Shown here: piece after piece, positions 62,500-64,000 of the stretch | Layout of the letters: the number at the start of each line of letters is the position of its first letter | How positions within the stretch are numbered: the stretch's first letter is position 1 | DNA from: Gossypium raimondii | Taxonomy: Eukaryota; Streptophyta; Magnoliopsida; Malvales; Malvaceae | Assembly: GCF_025698545.1 (NCBI RefSeq) | Contig: NC_068570.1 | Location: forward strand, 2,976,001-3,040,000 | Reading direction: 5' to 3' | DNA length: 64,000 nt | The notes under the pieces: generated by a model | Seen by the model: the letters and a program-made list of their open reading frames with translations, nothing else | Told to the model about the DNA's origin: nothing | Database searches by the model: none | Made by a program: the position numbers and the translations under genes

Positions 62500-63797
62500 T
62501 AGGGGTGAGCATTTGATCAAATCGAATCGAATCGAAAATTTTCGAGTTAATCGAGTTTTCGAATCTCGTTTTATCATCCTAACTTTATTTGAAGTTTTCT
62601 CGAATCGAGTCGAGTCGAGTGAGATGGAATTCGAATCGAATCGAATCGAATATATTTGTTCGAGTTAAATTTTAAAAAATAATTTTGGGTCCTTGTAACC
62701 ATTGTTACCCATCGTAATAAAATTTGACCACCTTAATCAAATTTTTTATTAACTTTCATCACCTGATAATTTATTTATTAATTTTTTTATATATTGGTTA
62801 GCTTCTTTGCTTGCTTAGTTTTTCAATTATCTTGATTCTTATCACTATGTATTTTGGAATTAAAAATATATTAAATGTAAAAATATGATTTTTAATAAAA
62901 GTTATTTTAAAATAAAATGTGAAATTAATACCAATATAAAATTTTAACATGAATATTTTATGGCATAATTAAACTTAGTGATTTTTTTTGATAATTTTGA
63001 TTTTTCTTTGAGAGTAAAGGGTGAGAAGTAAAATTATTTTGGAATTAAAAATATATTAAATGTAAAATATGATTTTTTAATAAAAATTATTTTAAAATAA
63101 AATGTGAAATTAATACCAATATAAAATTTTAACATGAATATTTTATGGCATAATTAAACTTAGTGTTTTTTTGGATAATTTTGATTTTTCTTTGAGAGTA
63201 AAGGGTGAGAAGTAAAAGTTTAGAGGGAAAATAAAAAGTTTTGGGGAATAAAAGTTTGAGGGAAAGTAAATAGGGGGAGTAAAATTTTGGAGGGAAAATA
63301 TTAAAAAAAAAATTGGAGGGGGGAGGGTTTGGGGTAGATGGGAGGTGGGATGGGAAGAGAATAAAAGTTTTAGGGGAAAAGTGGGAGGGAGTAAAAATTT
63401 TGGGGGAAAATAAAAGGCTTTTGAGAGTAAAATTTTGAGAAAAAGTAAATAGGAGAGTAAAATTTTGGTGAGAAATGAATTTTGGGTAGATTGGGGGGTT
63501 GGGAGGGGAGTAAAAGTTTTAGGGGAAGTGGGAAGCAGTAAAAGTTTTGAGAGATAAATAAAAATGTTTGGGAGTTTAGGGTAAAAATGTAAAATATTAT
63601 AGTTTGATATTCGAATTATTCGAATTATTCGAGTTATTCGAATTCGAAAACTCAACTCGATTCGAACTCGAAATTCGAAAAAAAATTTTGAGTTGATTCG
63701 AATAACTCGATTAACTCGAATAACTCGATTCGTTTAACTTGAAATTCGAAATTTTTTTTCGATTTTTTTGAGTCGAATCGAGTTTTACTCACCCTTA
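62500..63797. repeat. 1.3-kb TIR-like element with TCGAA-rich ends
   Basis: The left end (taggggtgagcatttgatc, then repeated tcgaatcgaa) is mirrored by the right end (cgaatcgagttttactcaccctta). Both ends are made largely of tcgaat/actcga words (62510-62660 and 63600-63780). The TIR start gggtgag resembles hAT-type non-autonomous elements, but no clear 8-bp duplication is visible, so the class is uncertain. Confidence 0.6.
62852..63218 (+). repeat. Direct tandem duplication, period ~185 bp
   Basis: Copy 1 (about 62852-63036) and copy 2 (about 63037-63218) both read ttttggaattaaaaatatat, continue through ataccaatataaaattttaac, and end in gagagtaaagggtgagaagt, with a handful of single-base differences and small length changes in A/T runs. 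The duplication lies inside the 1.3-kb element. Confidence 0.85.
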
Positions 63798-64000
63798 GAT
63801 TCTCCTAAATTTCGGACAGATCTTCGAGCCTAAGCGAATAACTCAACTCATGAATAAGTCTAATTAAGTGTGAATTTTAATATTAAAAAATACTCAAGTT
63901 TGAATCGAATTGGGCCCGCAACACAATAACGGGCTCATATACTTATGGCTTAAAAATAGAACCCAATAGTCAACTCAAAATTAGAATGTTCTAGAGAAGC

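Larger units (their letters stand above)
61539..64000. other. AT-rich intergenic DNA, no gene seen
   Basis: No coding exon is recognised. The minus-strand ORF at 63143-63655 is compositionally biased (Phe/Leu/Pro/Ser) and arises from a purine-rich stretch with repeated gtaaaa(t/g)ttt(t/g)gg blocks. The main structure is the 1.3-kb element described separately. Confidence 0.5.

Noticed and set aside
62510..62660. TCGAA-word repeats taken as a possible CRISPR-like or telomere-like array
   Set aside because: There are no spacers and no telomere unit. The words are part of mirrored element ends in a plant nuclear sequence.
63143..63655. 170-codon minus-strand ORF
   Set aside because: It is translated from a purine-rich repeat stretch with a Phe/Leu/Pro/Ser bias, and has no domain or splice context.

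Overview
This is a plant nuclear genomic window: AT-rich, with intron-bearing genes separated by dense transposon debris. Protein types and repeat style suggest a eudicot, and I suspect a cotton-like Malvaceae genome, but that assignment is an inference and was not tested. Five host genes can be read exon by exon with consistent splice phases.

Layout. 1-4393: AT-rich sequence holding an RNase H-type retroelement scrap and a 1.1-kb fold-back repeat. 4394-7444 (+): a small TRAF-type zinc-finger protein with a C-terminal membrane anchor. 7445-13815: a decayed Ty3/gypsy 3' end (integrase and chromodomain-like region), its probable LTR with a degenerate 25-bp array, then a large inverted repeat with ~0.8-kb arms. 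16555-23366 and 26926-32250 (+): tandem rhamnogalacturonan lyase genes (PL4 family, 649 and 636 aa) that differ by two introns. 37146-51721 (+): a giant HECT E3 ubiquitin ligase of the UPL1/UPL2 type (3687 aa, 16 exons). 53270-55743 (-): an HVA22/TB2-DP1 membrane protein continuing in frame into a U1-type zinc finger and an RNase H domain. 55972-61529: a complete Mutator-like element (MULE) with a perfect 9-bp target-site duplication, long terminal inverted repeats, a stop-riddled transposase gene and a convergent plant-mobile-domain (PMD) gene fragment whose frame is intact. 61539-64000: AT-rich DNA with a 1.3-kb TCGAA-rich, TIR-like element containing a 185-bp tandem duplication.

The host genes do not form a pathway. 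The two lyases are a local duplication acting on pectin, and the other genes are independent. The most interesting objects are the MULE with its PMD passenger, inserted 229 bp upstream of the HVA22-like start codon, and the HVA22/zinc-finger/RNase H fusion. Several related inverted-repeat (MITE-like) families recur in introns and gene flanks.
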